NCBI GenBank assembly: GCA_943372585.1 | Contig: CALRZF020000040.1 | Coordinates: forward strand, 1-17,117 | Direction of reading: 5' to 3' | DNA from: RAM1 sp943372585 | GTDB lineage: Bacteria > Pseudomonadota > Gammaproteobacteria > Burkholderiales > Burkholderiaceae_C | Length of the DNA stretch: 17,117 bases | Part shown: one piece after another, positions 15,791 through 17,117 of the stretch | How the letters are laid out: each line of letters starts with the position of its first letter | How positions within the stretch are numbered: the first letter of the stretch is position 1 | Position numbers and translations under genes: made by a program | The notes under the pieces: generated by a model | Told to the model about the DNA's origin: nothing | Seen by the model: only the letters and a program-made list of their open reading frames with translations | The model's database searches: none

Positions 15791-15816
15791 AATATTAGAC
15801 CAAGCCGAGGATATCC

Positions 15817-17117
15817 ATGACAAAACTGGCTCAACCCCTGACCCGCCGCTGGGCAGGCCCCTGCATGGCCGCGCTGACCGTGGCGGCTGTCACGGCGCTT
15901 TCAAGCTGCGGTGGCGGCGGGGGTGGCGCGGCACCGGTCGTGGCGCAGCCGCCGGCGGCCACGCCGGCGCTGGCAGCGGCGGCCCCAGGCGAGCTGGCGG
16001 CGTATTTCCGCACGCGGCTGGCGCAGCGCGCCGCCCAGGACGCATCCGCCACGTTGGCGGCTGCCGGTGTGTCGGCCGCAGTGCCGCGCGGGGCCAGCAG
16101 CCAGGGCTGGGCCGGCACCTGGCTGCAGGAGCAGGGCGTGGACGAGGACGACCGAATCAAGACCGACGGCGCCATGGTCTATGCGCTGCATGCGGCCTAC
16201 ACCGCGAACGGCGAAACAACGCCCGCGCGCCTGACGGCGCAGCGCCGCCAGGCCGACGGCAGCCTGGGCAGCCGCACCACGACCACCCTGAACCCCGACT
16301 TCCCGCCGCAGGGCATGTACCTGGCTACTGGCCTGGGCCGCCTGGCCGTGCTGGGCCAGAAGGTGGGTCACGATGTGGGGGCCGCCGTTGCTGCGCCGGG
16401 GACATCGCAGCTGGCCCTGCCCAATGTGCCGCCGTCGCAGCGCAAGCTGTCCTTGGACATTTTCCGTACGGCTGACGCAGGGCGGCCATCGCAGACTTCG
16501 CGCGTGGAAATCGACGGCGCCCTGGTGGGCAGCCGCATGATCGGCAGCGTGCTGTATGTGGTGAGCGCCTGGACGCCCGACGTAACCCTCTACAACCTGC
16601 CTGCCAACAGTACACCCGCGCAGGTCACGGCGGCGCTGGCGTCGCTGGGTGCATCGGACTTGTTGCCGCGCATCCAGGTGGACGGCGCCGCGGCGCAGCC
16701 TCTGGTCACAGAGACCGACTGCTACCTGCAGCCCGCCAACGCCTCGCCGGGCCTGCAGCTGACCACCATCACCGCGTTTGACCTGGCTACGCCGGGTCTG
16801 GCGCGCAGCAGCCGGTGTTTTGTGGGCGGGGTGGAGGCGATGTACATGTCGGCGCAGAACGTGTACTTCGCGAGCTCGCGGGGCTATTGGGTGGGCGGTG
16901 ATGCCTGGGTTGCCGCCTTCCCGCGCGATGCGCGCACCGACATCCACAAATTTGCGTTGCAGGGCACGCAGATCAGCTACCGCGGCTCGGGTGAGGTGCA
17001 GGGCCATCTGGGCTGGGACGCCGAAAAGAAGCCCTACCGCCTGAGCGAACACAACGGTGACCTGCGCGTGCTGACCTTCACGGGTGAGACGGGCTGGGCA
17101 GCCTTGCCGGCGGCCCT
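15817..17117 (+). CDS. Lipoprotein with C-terminal beta-propeller domain (PF09826-like), partial
   Basis: The first 433 residues are visible; the 3' end is beyond the window. A signal peptide ends in the lipobox LSSC with the lipidated cysteine at C31, followed by a Gly run and a Pro/Ala-rich linker to about residue 60. QGVDEDDRIKTDGAMVYAL (107-123) matches the characteristic opening of the secreted beta-propeller family (typically VDEADIVKTDG). SRMIGSVLYVVSAW, YMSAQNVYFASSRGYW and GEVQGHLGW...LSEHNGDLRVLTF are further propeller-blade elements of that family. The function is unknown; such proteins are cell-surface beta-propellers. The ATG at 15817 is preceded by GAGG at 6-base spacing. It diverges from the DUF6502-like cluster. 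The frame stays open without interruption to the window end, so it is partial, not broken. Confidence 0.85.
   Translation, partial: MTKLAQPLTRRWAGPCMAALTVAAVTALSSCGGGGGGAAPVVAQPPAATPALAAAAPGELAAYFRTRLAQRAAQDASATLAAAGVSAAVPRGASSQGWAGTWLQEQGVDEDDRIKTDGAMVYALHAAYTANGETTPARLTAQRRQADGSLGSRTTTTLNPDFPPQGMYLATGLGRLAVLGQKVGHDVGAAVAAPGTSQLALPNVPPSQRKLSLDIFRTADAGRPSQTSRVEIDGALVGSRMIGSVLYVVSAWTPDVTLYNLPANSTPAQVTAALASLGASDLLPRIQVDGAAAQPLVTETDCYLQPANASPGLQLTTITAFDLATPGLARSSRCFVGGVEAMYMSAQNVYFASSRGYWVGGDAWVAAFPRDARTDIHKFALQGTQISYRGSGEVQGHLGWDAEKKPYRLSEHNGDLRVLTFTGETGWAALPAA

Noticed and set aside
15776..15796. Two AATATT copies read as a defined operator.
   Set aside because: AATATT is self-complementary and common in AT-rich promoter DNA; kept only as part of the promoter description.

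Overview
This is high-GC DNA with tightly packed genes, frequent 4-base start/stop overlaps and purine-rich ribosome sites. Gene content (a paired short chromate transporter, a FadI/FadJ-like beta-oxidation pair, an LCAD-type acyl-CoA dehydrogenase, a DUF6502-like protein, a secreted beta-propeller lipoprotein) suggests a beta-proteobacterium of order Burkholderiales, most likely Comamonadaceae. That placement is inferred from protein character; no rRNA is present. I see no tRNA, rRNA, CRISPR array, insertion sequence or phage gene.

Region 1 (1-2720, minus strand) is a four-gene run read right to left: a MarR-acetyltransferase fusion regulator, a DMT/EamA permease, and two half-size ChrA-type transporters. 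The last of these runs off the left edge. Diverging from it at 2794 is an exported M20 glutamate-carboxypeptidase-like enzyme. The gap between them holds a perfect inverted repeat, TTGAC-ATA-GTCAA, which looks like a MarR-family operator.

Region 2 (4102-10313) is centred on fatty-acid beta-oxidation: a FadI-like thiolase and FadJ-like multifunctional enzyme (minus, one-base overlap) and an LCAD-type acyl-CoA dehydrogenase (plus). Between them sit a YfcE-like metallophosphoesterase and a VapBC-type toxin-antitoxin pair with a tandem-repeat candidate operator.

Region 3 (10326-13909) has an AllA-like protein followed by an S41 C-terminal processing protease (minus), diverging from a large two-Rossmann FAD/NAD(P) oxidoreductase (plus).

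Region 4 (13863-17117) is a three-gene minus-strand cluster: a DUF6502-like protein with a possible helix-turn-helix, a small lipoprotein, and an unrecognised 175-residue protein. It diverges from a lipoprotein with a Pfam-PF09826-like beta-propeller that runs off the right edge. The short AT-rich gap between them carries interleaved candidate promoters. This is the least characterised part of the window.

No gene-free stretch exceeds 300 bases. The longest gap is about 117 bases (7461-7577). The convergent junctions are very short or overlapping, and none shows a convincing intrinsic terminator.
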